NCBI RefSeq assembly: GCF_000949385.2
Contig: NZ_JYKO02000001.1
Location: 2,442,620 to 2,506,619, forward strand
Direction: 5' to 3'
Origin: Pseudomonas sp. LFM046
GTDB lineage: Bacteria > Pseudomonadota > Gammaproteobacteria > Pseudomonadales > Pseudomonadaceae
DNA: 64,000 nucleotides
In this document: piece after piece, positions 43,677-55,575 of the stretch
Layout: the number at the start of each line of letters is the position of its first letter
Position numbering within the stretch: the first letter of the stretch is position 1
The notes under the pieces: generated by a model
The model's input: the letters and a program-made list of their open reading frames with translations, nothing else
Told to the model about the DNA's origin: nothing
Database searches by the model: none
Translations under genes and position numbers: made by a program

Positions 43677-45152
43677 TTAGTTGGCCAGGGCCACCAGGCC
43701 GGAGTGCTGGACCAGGTCCAGCAGCGGCTGCGGGTAGACACCGAGGACGAAGGCCAGCAGGGCAACGAACAGCAGCATGATGCCGCCGGCGCGCTGGGCC
43801 CAGTGCATGTCGGCGTCGTGGCGGCGCAGGTTCGGCTCCACCAGGAACAGGGTGACCATGACGCGCAGGTAGTAGAACACGCCGATGGCGCTACCCAGGA
43901 CCATGGCGCCCAGCAACCACCAGAGGCCGGACTGCACACCGGCAGCGATCACGAAGAACTTGCCGATGAAGCCAGCGGTCAGCGGGATGCCGGCCAGGGA
44001 CAGCATCATCACGGTGAGTACGGCGGTCAGGTACGGACGGCGCCAGAACAGGCCGCGGTACTCGTACAGGGCGTCGCAGTCACGGCCGCTGTAGGGGGTG
44101 GACATCAGGGTCACCACACCGAAGGCGCCGAGGCTGGTCAGCACGTAGGTGGCCAGGTAGACGCCGATGGCCTCCACGGCCAGGCCCTTGCTCGCGATCA
44201 GTGCCACCAGCAGGTAGCCGAAGTGGGCGATGGAGGAGTAGCCGAGCAGACGCTTGAGGTTGTTCTGCACCAGTGCCAGCAGGTTGCCGAACAGGATGGA
44301 GGCGATGGCGATCACGGTCAGCAGGTCGTTCATCCAGCCGCCGGCAGTGGCCGGGGAGAGCTGGTACAGACGCAGCAGCACGGCGAACACGGCGACCTTG
44401 CTGGCAGTGGCCAGGAAGGCGGCCACCGGCGCCGGGGCGCCTTCGTACACGTCCGGGGTCCAGAGGTGGAACGGCACCAGGGACAGCTTGAACGCCAGGC
44501 CGATCAGCATCATGCCGATGCCCAGTTGGGACAGCACGCCCGGGCTACCGGCGGCGGCCAGACGGCTGCCCAGTTCAGTGAAGCTCATGCTGCCGGCATC
44601 GGCGTAGAGCAGCGCCATACCGAACAGCAGGAAGGCGGAGCCCGCGGCGGACAGCACCATGTATTTGATGCCGGCTTCCAGGGAGCGCTTGTTGAAGAAG
44701 GCGTACGCCACCAGGCCGTAGACCGGCACCGACAGCAGTTCCAGGCCGATGAACAGGCCGGCCAAGTGCTGCGCGGTAACCAGCACCAGACCGCCGGCGG
44801 CGGCGAGGAGGATCAGCAGGTACATCTCTTCGCGGTTGCCCGGATAGCCCTTGCCGGACTCACCACCCAGGTAAGCGTGAGTCAGGGTCACGCAGGCGAG
44901 GGTGGCCGCCAGGACGAGGGCCATGTAGTAGCAGCCGAAGTTGTCCACCATCATCAGCGGGGTGACCGCCAGCGGGGTGACCTTGAGGGCCGGCAGGATG
45001 GAAACCAGGGCCAGGTTGAGACCAATGACCGAGAGGCCGAAGGTCCAGGAGTGGTGGCGCTTCCAAGCGATGGCCAGCATGACCGCCACGATCGTGGCGC
45101 TGGTCACCAGCAGCGGTAGCAGGGCGATGAAGTGTTGAGTCGTGAATTCCAT
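43677..45152 (-). CDS. nuoN: NADH-quinone oxidoreductase subunit N
   Basis: A 491-residue antiporter-like membrane subunit of complex I with about 14 membrane helices. It carries the family pattern WTPDVYEGAPAPVAAFLATA with conserved Pro and the Lys in ATASKVAVFAV of the proton channel. The start at 45152 (MEFTTQHFIALLPL) gives the standard N-terminus. It is the last gene of the operon, seven bases after nuoM, and is followed by a terminator. Confidence 0.96.
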   Translation of the reverse strand: MEFTTQHFIALLPLLVTSATIVAVMLAIAWKRHHSWTFGLSVIGLNLALVSILPALKVTPLAVTPLMMVDNFGCYYMALVLAATLACVTLTHAYLGGESGKGYPGNREEMYLLILLAAAGGLVLVTAQHLAGLFIGLELLSVPVYGLVAYAFFNKRSLEAGIKYMVLSAAGSAFLLFGMALLYADAGSMSFTELGSRLAAAGSPGVLSQLGIGMMLIGLAFKLSLVPFHLWTPDVYEGAPAPVAAFLATASKVAVFAVLLRLYQLSPATAGGWMNDLLTVIAIASILFGNLLALVQNNLKRLLGYSSIAHFGYLLVALIASKGLAVEAIGVYLATYVLTSLGAFGVVTLMSTPYSGRDCDALYEYRGLFWRRPYLTAVLTVMMLSLAGIPLTAGFIGKFFVIAAGVQSGLWWLLGAMVLGSAIGVFYYLRVMVTLFLVEPNLRRHDADMHWAQRAGGIMLLFVALLAFVLGVYPQPLLDLVQHSGLVALAN

Positions 45153-45159
45153 GAGCTGC

Positions 45160-46686
45160 TTACCGGGCAACGAGTTGATTGACGGCGGAGTCCAGCCACT
45201 GGTGCACGCCATGCATGCTTGCAGCGGAGGTATCCAGCACCGGTTGCGGGTAGATGCCGAGCAGGACCAGCAGGCCGGCAAGGCCCATGACCATGATCAG
45301 CTCGCGGTATCTCAGGCCTTCGTAGGTGTTCTCGTTCTTGCCCGGGCCGAAGTAGGCGCGGTGGATCATGATCAGCGAGTAGACGGAGCCGAAGACCAGG
45401 CCGGTGGAGGCCAGTACGGCAATCCAGGGCACTTGCTGGAAGGATCCGACCAGGATCAGGAACTCACCCACGAAGTTGCCGGTACCCGGCAGGCCCAGGG
45501 CGGCGGCGGCGAAGAACAGGCTGACGCCGGGCAGGTAGGGCATGCGATGCCAGATACCACCCATCTCGCGCATGTCACGGGTGTGCAGGCGCTCGTAGAG
45601 CTGGCCACACAGGATAAAGAGTGCGGCAGCGGAGAGGCCGTGGGCGATCATCTGGACCACCGCACCCTGCAGCGCGATCTGGCTGCCGGAGTAGATGGCG
45701 ATCAGCACGAAGCCCATGTGGGACACGCTGGAGTAGGCCACCAGGCGCTTGATGTCGGTCTGGGCGAAGGACAGCAGGGCACCGTAGACGATGGCGAACA
45801 CGCCAAGCCACTGGGCGATGGGCGCGAACTCGGCCGAGGCGTTGGGGAACAGCGGCAGGGCGAAGCGGATCATGCCGTAGGCGGCGGTCTTCAGCAGGAT
45901 GCCGGCGAGGTCCACGGAACCCGCGGTCGGGGCCTGGGCGTGGGCATCGGGCAGCCAGGAGTGCACCGGCACCACCGGGAACTTCACCGCGAAGGCGGCG
46001 AAGAAGCCGAGCATCAGCAGGTACTCGGTACCGGGGGCGAGTTGGGCTTTCAGCAGGTCGGCGTAGTTGAAGGTCAGCACGCCGGTGTTGCTGTAGTTCA
46101 CCAGTACCAGGCCGAGGATGGCCACCAGCATGATCAGGCCGCTGGCCTGGGTATAGATGAAGAACTTGGTGGCGGCGGTGATGCGGGTCTTGCCCTTGCT
46201 GCCGCTATGACCCCAGAGCGCGATGAGGAAGTACATCGGCACCAGCATCATTTCCCAGAAGAAGAAGAACAGGAACAGGTCGATCGCGAGGAACACGCCA
46301 ACCACGCCGCCGAGGATCCACATCAGGTTGAGGTGGAAGAAGCCGACGCGGTTCTGGATCTCACGCCAGGAGCAGAGTACGGACAGCACGCCCAACAGGC
46401 CGGTGAGGACGATCATCAGGATGGAGATGCCGTCCAGGGCCAGGTGGATGGTGACGCCGAAACGCTCGATCCACTGCACCTTGAACTCTTCGGCCCACAC
46501 CGGTTCGGTGCCGGGCGCGGGAGCCAGGGTGAAGTCGCCGGTCGCCCACAGCCAGAGGCCGAGGCCGAACAGCAGGGTCATGGTCAGCAGGGCGATCCAG
46601 CGAGGCAGGGTGGTGCCGAAGCGCTCACCTTGCCAGCAGAGCAGGCCGCCGATGAAGGGAATCAGGATTAGCCAGGGCAGAATCAT
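45160..46686 (-). CDS. nuoM: NADH-quinone oxidoreductase subunit M
   Basis: A 508-residue antiporter-like proton-pumping subunit of complex I, about 14 membrane helices. Key motifs: FFFWEMMLVPMYFLI (with the conserved channel Glu), WLPDAHAQAPTAGSVDLAGI and LLKTAAYGMIRF. Starts MILPWLILIPFIGGLL. It sits 25 bases after nuoL in the operon. Confidence 0.96.
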   Translation of the reverse strand: MILPWLILIPFIGGLLCWQGERFGTTLPRWIALLTMTLLFGLGLWLWATGDFTLAPAPGTEPVWAEEFKVQWIERFGVTIHLALDGISILMIVLTGLLGVLSVLCSWREIQNRVGFFHLNLMWILGGVVGVFLAIDLFLFFFFWEMMLVPMYFLIALWGHSGSKGKTRITAATKFFIYTQASGLIMLVAILGLVLVNYSNTGVLTFNYADLLKAQLAPGTEYLLMLGFFAAFAVKFPVVPVHSWLPDAHAQAPTAGSVDLAGILLKTAAYGMIRFALPLFPNASAEFAPIAQWLGVFAIVYGALLSFAQTDIKRLVAYSSVSHMGFVLIAIYSGSQIALQGAVVQMIAHGLSAAALFILCGQLYERLHTRDMREMGGIWHRMPYLPGVSLFFAAAALGLPGTGNFVGEFLILVGSFQQVPWIAVLASTGLVFGSVYSLIMIHRAYFGPGKNENTYEGLRYRELIMVMGLAGLLVLLGIYPQPVLDTSAASMHGVHQWLDSAVNQLVAR

Positions 46687-46711
46687 GACGGGCTCAATTC
46701 CTTAAGAAGAT

Positions 46712-48559
46712 TCAGGTCAGCAGCACGGCGCCGAGCACGAGCACGGCTCCGCCGACGATGGACACGGCGTACCAGCGCAGCTGGCCGGTCTGGCTACGGC
46801 TCAGGGCGAAGTTGCCACCCTTCACTACACGCGGGATCAGGCCGATGCTGCCGTCGATGGGATCGCGGCGGAGCAGGCGGCAGACCAGCAGGTAGGGTTT
46901 GACGAACAGCAGGTCGTAGAGCCAGTCGAAGCCCCAGGCGGCGAACCACCAGGCGCCGAGGAAGCGGCCCGGGGCGCTCTGGGCGACGGCGCTGACGAAG
47001 CGACGCTTGCCGAGGAAGAGCAGGGCGGCCAGCAGGATACCCGCCAGGGCGATGGCGCCCGAGGCGATTTCCAGGCTGTGCTTGGCTTCGCCACCGGCAT
47101 GGCCGACGCTTTCCGGCAGCACACCCGCCAGCGGCGGAGTGATCAGGGCGCCGACGAAGGTGGAGAGCACCAGCAGCACGACCAGCGGCAGGGTGTGGGC
47201 GATGCCGTGGCCGGCATGGGCTTCGGTCTTCGCTTCACCGTGGAACGCGATGAAGATCAGGCGGAAGGTGTAGATCGAGGTCAGGAAGGCACCCACCAGA
47301 CCGGCGTAGAGCAGGCCGGCATGGCCACTGGCGAAGGCTTCCCAGAGGATCTCGTCCTTGGAGTAGAAGCCTGCCGTGACCAGGGGCAGGGCAGCCAGGG
47401 CCGCGCCACCGACGATGAAGCAGGCGTAGGCCAGCGGCAACTTCTTCCAGAGACCACCCATGTTGAAGATGTTCTGCTCGTGGTGGCAGGCGTTGATGAC
47501 TGCACCGGACGCGAGGAACAGCAGGGCCTTGAAGAAGGCGTGGGTCATCAGGTGGAAGATCGCCGCGTCCCATGCACCAACGCCGAGGGCGAGGAACATG
47601 TAGCCGATCTGGCTCATGGTGGAGTAGGCGAGGATGCGCTTGATGTCGGTCTGCACCAGGGCGGCGAAGCCCGCCAGTACCAGGGTCACGCCACCAACGA
47701 TGCCCACCAGTTCGAGGATTTCCGGAGTCAGCAGGAACAGGCCGTGGGTACGGGCGATCAGGTAGACGCCCGCGGTCACCATGGTGGCCGCGTGGATCAG
47801 CGCGGAAACCGGAGTCGGGCCCGCCATCGCGTCGGCCAGCCAGGTCTGCAGCGGCAGCTGGGCGGATTTGCCCACGGCGCCGCCAAGCAGCATCAGGGTG
47901 GCGACCCAGAGCCAGGCATCACCGGCCGCGTACTTCTCGGGGGCCAGTTTCACCAGCTCCTGGATGTTCAGGGTGCCGAGGTGGAAGAACAGGATGAACA
48001 GGCCGATGGCCATGAAGACGTCACCCACGCGGGTAACGATGAAGGCCTTCAGCGCCGCGTTGCCGTTGGGCGTGTGCTTGAAGTAGAAGCCGATCAGCAG
48101 GTACGAGCACAGCCCCACGCCTTCCCAACCGAAGTAGAGGAACAGCAGGTTATCGCCCAGCACCAGGAACAGCATGCTGGCGATGAACAGGTTGGTGTAG
48201 GCGAAGAAGCGGGAGTAACCCTCTTCACCGCGCATGTACCAGGAGGCGAACAGGTGGATCAGGAAGCCGACGCCGGTGACCACGCCGAGCATGGTCAGGG
48301 ACAGGCCGTCCAGGTAGAGGGTGAAGCTGGGGGCGAAGCCCGCCACGCTCATCCACTGCCAGAGCACCTGGGTATAGACGCCACCTTCCGGCGGGGCCAC
48401 GTTGAATTGCCAGATGATCGAGGCGGCGACCAGGGCCGAAAGGCCCACGGAGCCCACGCCGATGACGGCGGAGGTGTTTTCGGAGAAACGCCCGCGGGAG
48501 AAGGCCAGGATGAACCAGCCGATCAGCGGGAACAGGCAAGTGAGGAATAGAAGGTTCAT
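46712..48559 (-). CDS. nuoL: NADH-quinone oxidoreductase subunit L
   Basis: A 615-residue distal proton-pumping subunit of complex I. Fourteen core helices with [40 protein letters not shown] and [11 protein letters not shown], plus the long C-terminal lateral helix (HL) expected after residue 520. It overlaps nuoK by four bases, so translation is coupled. Confidence 0.96.
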   Translation of the reverse strand: MNLLFLTCLFPLIGWFILAFSRGRFSENTSAVIGVGSVGLSALVAASIIWQFNVAPPEGGVYTQVLWQWMSVAGFAPSFTLYLDGLSLTMLGVVTGVGFLIHLFASWYMRGEEGYSRFFAYTNLFIASMLFLVLGDNLLFLYFGWEGVGLCSYLLIGFYFKHTPNGNAALKAFIVTRVGDVFMAIGLFILFFHLGTLNIQELVKLAPEKYAAGDAWLWVATLMLLGGAVGKSAQLPLQTWLADAMAGPTPVSALIHAATMVTAGVYLIARTHGLFLLTPEILELVGIVGGVTLVLAGFAALVQTDIKRILAYSTMSQIGYMFLALGVGAWDAAIFHLMTHAFFKALLFLASGAVINACHHEQNIFNMGGLWKKLPLAYACFIVGGAALAALPLVTAGFYSKDEILWEAFASGHAGLLYAGLVGAFLTSIYTFRLIFIAFHGEAKTEAHAGHGIAHTLPLVVLLVLSTFVGALITPPLAGVLPESVGHAGGEAKHSLEIASGAIALAGILLAALLFLGKRRFVSAVAQSAPGRFLGAWWFAAWGFDWLYDLLFVKPYLLVCRLLRRDPIDGSIGLIPRVVKGGNFALSRSQTGQLRWYAVSIVGGAVLVLGAVLLT

Positions 48560-48864
48560 CCGCGCATCTCGCTGGCAGCGTCGATATCGAGGGTATGGAA
48601 GCGGCGATACAGCTGCAGCAGGATCGCCAGGCCGATACTGGCCTCGGCGGCTGCAAGGCTGATCACCAGAATGAACATGATCTGGCCGTCAGCCTGGGCC
48701 CAGCGGGCGCCTGCGACCACGAAGGCCAGGGCGGCGGCGTTCATCATGACTTCCAGGCTCATGAGCACGAAGAGGATGTTGCGGCGCACCATCAGGCCGG
48801 TCATGCCGAGGCAGAAGAGGATGCCCGCGACCGCCAGGCCATGTTCCATTGGGATTGCGTTCAT
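48556..48864 (-). CDS. nuoK: NADH-quinone oxidoreductase subunit K
   Basis: A 102-residue, three-helix membrane subunit of complex I that takes part in the proton pathway, with the conserved Glu of [16 protein letters not shown]. Starts [20 protein letters not shown]. It follows nuoJ after four bases and overlaps nuoL by four. Confidence 0.95.
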   Translation of the reverse strand: MNAIPMEHGLAVAGILFCLGMTGLMVRRNILFVLMSLEVMMNAAALAFVVAGARWAQADGQIMFILVISLAAAEASIGLAILLQLYRRFHTLDIDAASEMRG

Positions 48865-48868
48865 GGCG

Positions 48869-49369
48869 TTATTCCTTAGCTTCGTGGCGGCCGAGGTGGA
48901 AGGCGGCGACCAGGGCTGCCAGGAGCAGCATGGAGGCGAGTTCCACGGCCAGCAGGTACGGGCCGAACAGGACGATGCCGACTGTCTTGGAGTCCACGGT
49001 GGTGTGGCCGATGGTGGCGCCGGTGGAGTTGCCGAACAGCACGTAGAGCAACTCGGCCAGCAGCGCCAGGGACAGCAGGGCAGGGCCGGTCCAGATGCCG
49101 GGTTTCAGCCACTTCTTCTCCTGCTCGGCGATGGCCGGGCCGAGGTTCAGCATCATCACCACGAAGACGAACAGCACCATGATGGCGCCGGCGTAGACGA
49201 TGATTTCCAGGGCGCCCGCGAACGGGGCACCCAGGGCGAAGAAGGACATCGAAACCGCCAGCAGCGACACGATGAGGTAAAGCAGGGCGTGCACCGGGTT
49301 GGTGTTGGTGATCACCCGTACTGTGGAAGCCACCGCCACGGCGGCGGCGAGATAGAAAGCGAGTTCCAC
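48869..49369 (-). CDS. nuoJ: NADH-quinone oxidoreductase subunit J
   Basis: A 166-residue, five-helix membrane subunit of complex I. Contains the conserved [20 protein letters not shown] helix. The start [16 protein letters not shown] is standard. It is ten bases after nuoI in the operon. Confidence 0.95.
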   Translation of the reverse strand: MELAFYLAAAVAVASTVRVITNTNPVHALLYLIVSLLAVSMSFFALGAPFAGALEIIVYAGAIMVLFVFVVMMLNLGPAIAEQEKKWLKPGIWTGPALLSLALLAELLYVLFGNSTGATIGHTTVDSKTVGIVLFGPYLLAVELASMLLLAALVAAFHLGRHEAKE

Positions 49370-49379
49370 GCGCGTCTCC

Positions 49380-49928
49380 TTAAGGCAGCAGGCTCTTCAC
49401 GTTGATCGGTTCGGCCTCATTCTGCGCGGCACCTTTCGGCTTGCCGGCGATGGCCATGCCCGCCACGCGATAGAAGTTGTAGTCCGGGTTCTTGCCGGGG
49501 CCGGAGATCAGCAGGTCTTCCTTCTCGTACACCAGGTCCTGACGCTTGAATTCGCCCATCTCGAAATCCGGGGTCAGCTGGATTGCGGTGGTGGGGCAGG
49601 CTTCTTCGCACAGGCCGCAGAAGATGCAGCGGGAGAAGTTGATCCGGAAGAACTCGGGGTACCAACGGCCGTCCTCGGTCTCGGCCTTCTGCAGGGAGAT
49701 GCAGCCGACCGGGCAGGCCACGGCGCAGAGGTTGCAGGCTACGCAGCGCTCTTCGCCATCGGGATCGCGGGTGAGGACGATGCGGCCACGGTAGCGCGGC
49801 GGCAGGTATACCGGCTCTTCCGGGTACTGCAGGGTGTCACGCTTGCGGAAGGCATGGCCGAAAATCATCACCAGGCTTCTCAGCTGGGTGAAGGTGCCAT
49901 GCACGATGTGGATGATTTCTTTGATCAT
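49380..49928 (-). CDS. nuoI: NADH-quinone oxidoreductase subunit I
   Basis: A 182-residue ferredoxin-like subunit holding clusters N6a and N6b, bound by [12 protein letters not shown] and [12 protein letters not shown]. It carries electrons from NuoG towards NuoB. The N-terminal amphipathic helix docks onto the membrane arm. Starts 11 bases after nuoH. Confidence 0.96.
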   Translation of the reverse strand: MIKEIIHIVHGTFTQLRSLVMIFGHAFRKRDTLQYPEEPVYLPPRYRGRIVLTRDPDGEERCVACNLCAVACPVGCISLQKAETEDGRWYPEFFRINFSRCIFCGLCEEACPTTAIQLTPDFEMGEFKRQDLVYEKEDLLISGPGKNPDYNFYRVAGMAIAGKPKGAAQNEAEPINVKSLLP

Positions 49929-49939
49929 GGCATTACTCC

Positions 49940-50932
49940 TTACTGGGCCGAGGCCAGCACCAGGGCACCGGTCACCAGCAGGTTGATCAGGGTCAGCGGC
50001 AGGCAGACCTTCCAGCTGAAGGCCATCACCTGGTCATAGCGCGGGCGCGGAATCGATGCGCGCAGCAGAATGAACAGCATGATGAAGAAGGCGGTCTTGA
50101 GCGCGAACCAGATGAACGGGATCTGCGGCAGGATGCCGAACGGGCCGTGCCAACCGCCGAAGAACAGGGTCACGAGCAGGGCGGAGACCAGCACGATGCC
50201 GATGTACTCACCCACGAAGAACATGCCCCACTTCATGCCGGCGTACTCGATGTGGTAGCCGTCGGCCAGTTCCTGTTCCGCTTCCGGCTGGTCGAACGGG
50301 TGACGGTGGGTCACGGCGACGCCAGCGATGATGAAGGTACAGAAGCCGAAGAACTGCGGAATGATGAACCACAGGTGCTGGGCCTGGTAATCAACAATGT
50401 CGCGCATGTTGAAGGAACCGACCTGGGCCACGATGCCCATCAGCGACAGGGCCAGGAACACCTCGTAGGAGATGGTCTGGGCCGAGGCGCGCAGGCTGCC
50501 CAGCAGGGCGAACTTGTTGTTGCTCGACCAGCCGGCGAAGAGCACCGCGTACACCGCGATGCCGGCCATGGCGAAGAAGAACAGGATGCCGATGTTCAGG
50601 TCGGCCACGCCCCAGGTGGGGGTGACCGGGATCACGGCGAACGCGATCAGCAGGGCACTCATGGCGATGATGGGCGCCAGGGTGAAGATCAGCTTGTCGG
50701 CGAACGGCGGAGTCCAGTCTTCCTTGAAGAACATCTTGATCATGTCCGCACCCAGCTGGAAGGCGCCGAAGGGGCCGACGCGGTTCGGACCGTAACGGTC
50801 TTGCCACAGGCCCAGCAGGCGGCGTTCCACCCAGGAGAGCAGCGCGCCGCTCACGACCACCGCCAGGAGAATGACGATGGACTTGAGGACGGCGACGATG
50901 ATGTCGATCAGTTCGGGGGTCAGCCAGCTCAT
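49940..50932 (-). CDS. nuoH: NADH-quinone oxidoreductase subunit H
   Basis: A 330-residue membrane subunit that forms the quinone-binding chamber entry. It shows [20 protein letters not shown] and a long acidic segment ([20 protein letters not shown]) typical of NuoH. It overlaps the nuoG stop by four bases. Confidence 0.96.
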   Translation of the reverse strand: MSWLTPELIDIIVAVLKSIVILLAVVVSGALLSWVERRLLGLWQDRYGPNRVGPFGAFQLGADMIKMFFKEDWTPPFADKLIFTLAPIIAMSALLIAFAVIPVTPTWGVADLNIGILFFFAMAGIAVYAVLFAGWSSNNKFALLGSLRASAQTISYEVFLALSLMGIVAQVGSFNMRDIVDYQAQHLWFIIPQFFGFCTFIIAGVAVTHRHPFDQPEAEQELADGYHIEYAGMKWGMFFVGEYIGIVLVSALLVTLFFGGWHGPFGILPQIPFIWFALKTAFFIMLFILLRASIPRPRYDQVMAFSWKVCLPLTLINLLVTGALVLASAQ

Positions 50933-53637
50933 TGTGCGGACTCCTGTACGGCGGTGACGACTGCGCCGGCGAAGGCGGCCGGGATGCCCGGCAGGCCGAC
51001 GGGCAGGCCCACCAGGCCGATGCCCATCTCTTCCTTGACGGCCAGCGGCAGACGCAGGGTCTGGCCATTGACGGTCAGGGCGAGCACGGCGCCGTCGTTG
51101 ACGCCGAGGCGGTCGGCTTCATCCTTGGCCATGGCCACGTAGGGCTGCGGGATGCGTTCCTGCACCGGGGCGGCGCGGGAGCTGTTCTCTTCGCTGCCGA
51201 ACAGGTGGTGCAGCGGAACGGCCTGCCAGGTGCCCTGGGTAGGGTTGAAGGCGGCATTGACGCTGAACCACGGCAGTACCTGGCCCTTGGCTTCAATCAG
51301 GCGTACGCCCGGATCGCCGGCGCGCAGGTGGCCGCCGACTTCGTCCTGGAACTTGTTCCAGGCCTGGGGCGAGTTCCAGCCCGGAGACCAGGCGAACGGA
51401 ATCTGCTGACGGGGTTCGACAGTGCCGGCATAGCCTTCCATGGAGAAGGCGAAGGCGGAGTCCTTGTCCTGGGGCTGACGCGGCTCGTGCACGCTGATGT
51501 TGGCGCGCATGGCGGTCCGGCCGCTGTAGCGGTGCGGTTCGCGGGCGAGCTTCATGCCCTTGATGCGGAAGGACGCGGTCGGCGCGGCATCGCGGATGCC
51601 GGCCAGCAGCGGGCTGCTGTCGGCGCAGGCCGAGGTGACCTGGTCCAGTTGGGTCCAGTCCACGGGCTTGCCCTGCAGGGTGCTGTGCAGCGCGTGCATC
51701 CAGCGCCAGCCTTCGCGGACGAGGATGTTGGCGTCGTAGTAAGTCGGGTCGAAGACCTGGAAGAAGCGCTGGGCGCGGCCTTCCAGGCTGACCAGGGTGC
51801 CGTCGCCTTCGGCGAAGCTCGCGGCCGGCAGCACCAGATGGGCGCGTTCGACGGTAGCGGTCTGCTGGTGGTCAGCGACGATCACGACCTTGGCGGCGGC
51901 CAGGGCGGCATCCACCTTGGCGGCGTCGGCGCGGCGATACAGGTCGTTCTCGAGGACGACGACGGCATCGGCCTTGCCGGAGGTCAGGGCATCCAGGGCA
52001 GCGTCAGCGGACTCACCACCCAGCAGGGCCAGGCCCATGCTGTTGGCTTCCGGTACTACCAGGCTGAGGGAGCCGTTCTTCTCACGGTTCTTCAGTGCGC
52101 TGGCGATGTTGGCGGCGGCTTCGATCAGGGCCTTCTCGCCCAGGGACGCACCGGAGATCACCAGCGGGCGCTTGGCGGCCAGCAGGGCATCGGCGATGCG
52201 CTTGACCAGCTCGGCGGCTTCGCTCTCCAGGCCTTCAACGGCCGGGGCGCTCGGGTCGATAGCATGAGCCACGGCGAAACCGATGCGAGCGAGGTCGGCC
52301 GGTGCGGCGTGGACGCTTTCGGCGGCAACGTCATCCAGGCGAGTGGCGGCGACGCTGGCGATGAACAGCGGGTTCAGGGCGTCCTGAGCGACGTTCTGAA
52401 CAGCAGCCATGTGCCAGTCCTGGATCTTCATCGAGGCGGCGATTTCGGTGGCCTTGCCCTTGACGGCCTGGCGCAGGGCGAGGGCCATGCGGGCGGCGGT
52501 CTGGGTCAGGTCTTCACCGAGCACGAAGATCGCATCGTGTTTCTCGACATCGCGCAGGGTGGGCACCGGCAGCGGGCCGTTCTGCAGGATGTCGCGGATC
52601 AGGCGCAGGTTGGCCAGCTCCTGGGCGGCGATACCGGAGTAGTAATTCTCGGCGCCGACCAGTTCGCGCAGGGCGAAGTTGCCTTCGAGGCTGGCACGGG
52701 GCGAACCGATGCCGATCACGCGCTTGCCCTTGAGGAGCTCGGCGGCTTTGTCCAGGGCGGCATCCAGGCTGAGTTGCTGGTTGCCCAGCAGCGGTTGGCG
52801 CGGACGGTCTTCGCGATTGACGTAGCCGTAGCCGAAGCGGCCGCGGTCGCAGAGGAAGTACTGGTTCACCGAGCCGTTGAAACGGTTCTCGATGCGGCGG
52901 ATCTCGCCGTAGCGCTCACCGGGGCTGATGTTGCAGCCGCTGGAGCAGCCGTGGCAGATGCTCGGGGCGAACTGCATGTCCCACTTGCGGTTGTAGCGCT
53001 CGGAATGGGTCTTGTCGGTGAACACGCCGGTGGGGCAGACCTCCACCAGGTTGCCGGAGAATTCGCTCTCCAGCACGCCATCCTCGACACGGCCGAAGTA
53101 GACGTTGTCGTGGGCACCGTAGACGCCGAGGTCGGTACCGCCGGCGTAGTCCTTGTAGTAGCGCACGCAACGGTAGCAGGCGATGCAGCGGTTCATCTCG
53201 TGGGAGATGAACGGGCCGAGCTGCTGGTTCTGGTGGGTACGCTTGGTGAAGCGGTAGCGACGGGCGTTGTGGCCGGTCATTACCGTCATGTCCTGCAGGT
53301 GGCAGTGGCCGCCTTCCTCGCACACCGGGCAGTCGTGCGGGTGGTTGGTCATCAGCCATTCGACAACGCTGGCACGGAACTGCTTGGCCTCTTCGTCGTC
53401 GATGGAAATCCAGGTGTTGTCGGTGGCGGGGGTCATGCAGGACATGACGAGGCGACCACGCTTGTCGTTCTCGTCGGTGTACTGCTTGACCGCGCACTGG
53501 CGGCAGGCGCCGACGCTACCGAGCGCCGGGTGCCAGCAGAAGTAGGGGATGTCGAGTCCGAGGGACAGACAGGCCTGCAGGAGGTTGTCTGCACCATCGA
53601 CTTCGAGCGTCTTGCCGTCTACGTGGATAGTGGCCAT
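50929..53637 (-). CDS. nuoG: NADH-quinone oxidoreductase subunit G
   Basis: A 902-residue peripheral subunit: N-terminal 2Fe-2S domain ([18 protein letters not shown]), His-Cys [4Fe-4S] cluster ([14 protein letters not shown]), N4/N5 ferredoxin-like clusters ([16 protein letters not shown]) and a large inactive molybdopterin-oxidoreductase domain with the four-Cys N7 motif CHGCSSGCN. The length is normal for Pseudomonas. Note the 99-base gap to nuoF, wider than any other in the operon. Confidence 0.95.
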   Translation of the reverse strand: MATIHVDGKTLEVDGADNLLQACLSLGLDIPYFCWHPALGSVGACRQCAVKQYTDENDKRGRLVMSCMTPATDNTWISIDDEEAKQFRASVVEWLMTNHPHDCPVCEEGGHCHLQDMTVMTGHNARRYRFTKRTHQNQQLGPFISHEMNRCIACYRCVRYYKDYAGGTDLGVYGAHDNVYFGRVEDGVLESEFSGNLVEVCPTGVFTDKTHSERYNRKWDMQFAPSICHGCSSGCNISPGERYGEIRRIENRFNGSVNQYFLCDRGRFGYGYVNREDRPRQPLLGNQQLSLDAALDKAAELLKGKRVIGIGSPRASLEGNFALRELVGAENYYSGIAAQELANLRLIRDILQNGPLPVPTLRDVEKHDAIFVLGEDLTQTAARMALALRQAVKGKATEIAASMKIQDWHMAAVQNVAQDALNPLFIASVAATRLDDVAAESVHAAPADLARIGFAVAHAIDPSAPAVEGLESEAAELVKRIADALLAAKRPLVISGASLGEKALIEAAANIASALKNREKNGSLSLVVPEANSMGLALLGGESADAALDALTSGKADAVVVLENDLYRRADAAKVDAALAAAKVVIVADHQQTATVERAHLVLPAASFAEGDGTLVSLEGRAQRFFQVFDPTYYDANILVREGWRWMHALHSTLQGKPVDWTQLDQVTSACADSSPLLAGIRDAAPTASFRIKGMKLAREPHRYSGRTAMRANISVHEPRQPQDKDSAFAFSMEGYAGTVEPRQQIPFAWSPGWNSPQAWNKFQDEVGGHLRAGDPGVRLIEAKGQVLPWFSVNAAFNPTQGTWQAVPLHHLFGSEENSSRAAPVQERIPQPYVAMAKDEADRLGVNDGAVLALTVNGQTLRLPLAVKEEMGIGLVGLPVGLPGIPAAFAGAVVTAVQESAQ

Positions 53638-53736
53638 GGTTCAGTCTTCATCTGCCCGTGTGACCGGGCTTTGGCTAATGGAATCAGCGTGCGCGCGGGG
53701 CCGGGTGAGCGGCCGCCGCTGCGCGAATTCTTCTTC

Positions 53737-55083
53737 TCAGGCGCCGACAGGAATCGGTCGCGCTGCCGGAATCTGGCGGGCGATGCCTGCCTCGAACTCC
53801 GGACGGAAATACTTCATCGCACTGCCCAGCGGCTCGACAGCGCCCGGTGCGTGGGCGCAGAAGGTCTTGCCTGGGCCGAGGAAGCCGACGAGCTGCTCCA
53901 GGGTCTCCAGGTCGCCGGGTTGGCCTTCGCCACGTTCCAGGGCGCGCAGGAGCTTCACGCTCCAGGGCAGGCCGTCGCGGCAGGGAGTGCACCAGCCGCA
54001 GGACTCACGGGCGAAGAACTCTTCCATGTTGCGCAGCAGGGAGACCATGTTGATGCTGTCGTCCACGGCCAGCGCCAGGCCGGTACCCATACGGGTACCC
54101 ACCTTGGCGATGCCGGCTGCGTACATGGGGGCGTCCAGGTGCTCGGGGAGCAGGAAACCGGTGCCGGCGCCGCCGGGCTGCCAAGCCTTCAGCTTGTAGC
54201 CGTCGCGCATTCCACCCGCGTAGTCCTCGAACAGTTCGCGGGCAGGGACGCCGAAGGGCAGTTCCCAGAGGCCGGGGTTCTTCACCTTGCCGGAGAAGCC
54301 CATGAGCTTGGTGCCCATGTCTTCGCTGCCCGGGCGGGCGAGGGTCTTGTACCAGTCTACGCCGTTGGCGACGATTGCCGGCACGTTGCACAGGGTCTCG
54401 ACGTTGTTGACGCAGGTGGGCTTGCCCCAGACGCCGACAGCGGCGGGGAAGGGCGGCTTGGAGCGCGGGTTGGCGCGGCGGCCTTCCAGGGAGTTGATCA
54501 GTGCGGTCTCTTCACCACAGATGTAGCGGCCTGCGCCGGTGTGGACGAAGAGCTCGAAGTCGAAGCCGCTGCCGAGGATGTTCTTGCCCAGCAGGCCGGC
54601 GGCCTTGGCTTCCTCGATAGCGCGGTTCAGGTTGTTCGCCGCGTCGACGTACTCGCCACGCAGGAAGATGTAGCCACGATAGGCCTTGAGGGCGCGCGCG
54701 GAGATCAGCATGCCTTCCACCAGCAGGTGGGGCAGCTGTTCCATCAGCATGCGGTCCTTCCAGGTGTTGGGTTCCATTTCGTCCGCGTTGCACAGCAGGT
54801 AGCGGATGTTCATGGATTCGTCAGCCGGCATCAGGCCCCACTTCACGCCGGTGGGGAAGCCCGCACCGCCGCGGCCCTTGAGGCCGGAGTCCTTGACCTG
54901 CTGCACGATGTCGGCCTGGGCCATTTCGGTCAGGGCCTTGCGGGCAGCGGCATAGCCGTTCTTCTGCTGGTATTCCTCCAGCCATACCGGCTGTGCGTCT
55001 TCGCGCAGGCGCCAGGTCAGCGGATGGGTTTCTTCGCTGCGACTGATGCGGTTGGCCGGTCCGATGGACGTCAGGGTCTTCAT
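53737..55083 (-). CDS. nuoF: NADH-quinone oxidoreductase subunit F
   Basis: A 448-residue subunit where NADH is oxidised. FMN and NADH sites: [17 protein letters not shown] and ARGGAYICGEET-like [19 protein letters not shown]; the N3 cluster Cys are in [12 protein letters not shown] and KTFCAHAPG. It overlaps nuoE by four bases. Confidence 0.96.
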   Translation of the reverse strand: MKTLTSIGPANRISRSEETHPLTWRLREDAQPVWLEEYQQKNGYAAARKALTEMAQADIVQQVKDSGLKGRGGAGFPTGVKWGLMPADESMNIRYLLCNADEMEPNTWKDRMLMEQLPHLLVEGMLISARALKAYRGYIFLRGEYVDAANNLNRAIEEAKAAGLLGKNILGSGFDFELFVHTGAGRYICGEETALINSLEGRRANPRSKPPFPAAVGVWGKPTCVNNVETLCNVPAIVANGVDWYKTLARPGSEDMGTKLMGFSGKVKNPGLWELPFGVPARELFEDYAGGMRDGYKLKAWQPGGAGTGFLLPEHLDAPMYAAGIAKVGTRMGTGLALAVDDSINMVSLLRNMEEFFARESCGWCTPCRDGLPWSVKLLRALERGEGQPGDLETLEQLVGFLGPGKTFCAHAPGAVEPLGSAMKYFRPEFEAGIARQIPAARPIPVGA

Positions 55084-55574
55084 TCGTAGGCCTCCAGCAG
55101 CTTGGCAACGCCGTTGGGCTGGACGTCGCCGAAGGTGTCGTCGTCGATCATCACGGCCGGGGCTTTGTCGCAGTTGCCCAGGCAGCAGACCGGCAGCAGG
55201 GTGAAGCGATTGTCGGTGGTGGTCTGGCCGAGGCCGATGCCGAGTTGCTTTTGCATCTCGGCCACGACGGACTCATGGCCGCCGACGTAGCAGGTCATGC
55301 TATCGCACACGCGGATCACGTGGCGGCCCACTGGCTGACGGAAGATCTGGCTATAGAAAGTCGCCACGCCTTCAACGTCGCTGGCAGGGATGCCGAGGAT
55401 CTCGCCGATGGCGTCAGCGGCGCCGTCCGGCACCCAGCCACGCTCTTTCTGGACGATTTTCAGGGCTTCGATGGACGCCGCGCGCGGGTCCTCGTAGTGA
55501 TGCATTTCGTGCTCGATGGCCGAGCGCTCGGTTTCGCTGAGAACGAAACGGTCGGTCTGGATAAGGGTGCTCAT
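55080..55574 (-). CDS. nuoE: NADH-quinone oxidoreductase subunit E
   Basis: A 164-residue thioredoxin-fold subunit binding the 2Fe-2S cluster N1a through Cys in [11 protein letters not shown] and [12 protein letters not shown]. One base separates it from nuoCD. Its stop overlaps the nuoF start. Confidence 0.96.
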   Translation of the reverse strand: MSTLIQTDRFVLSETERSAIEHEMHHYEDPRAASIEALKIVQKERGWVPDGAADAIGEILGIPASDVEGVATFYSQIFRQPVGRHVIRVCDSMTCYVGGHESVVAEMQKQLGIGLGQTTTDNRFTLLPVCCLGNCDKAPAVMIDDDTFGDVQPNGVAKLLEAYE

Positions 55575-55575
55575 A

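Noticed and set aside
50932-55089. A 1385-codon open frame on the plus strand across nuoG, nuoF and neighbours
   Set aside because: It is the antisense frame of real nuo genes; high GC creates long stop-free antisense frames. It has low-complexity composition (A, G, V, H, Q) and no family sequence. The same holds for long plus-strand frames at 39367-42078, 43314-45119, 47078-48550, 55516-57384, 58973-61156 and 61840-63504.
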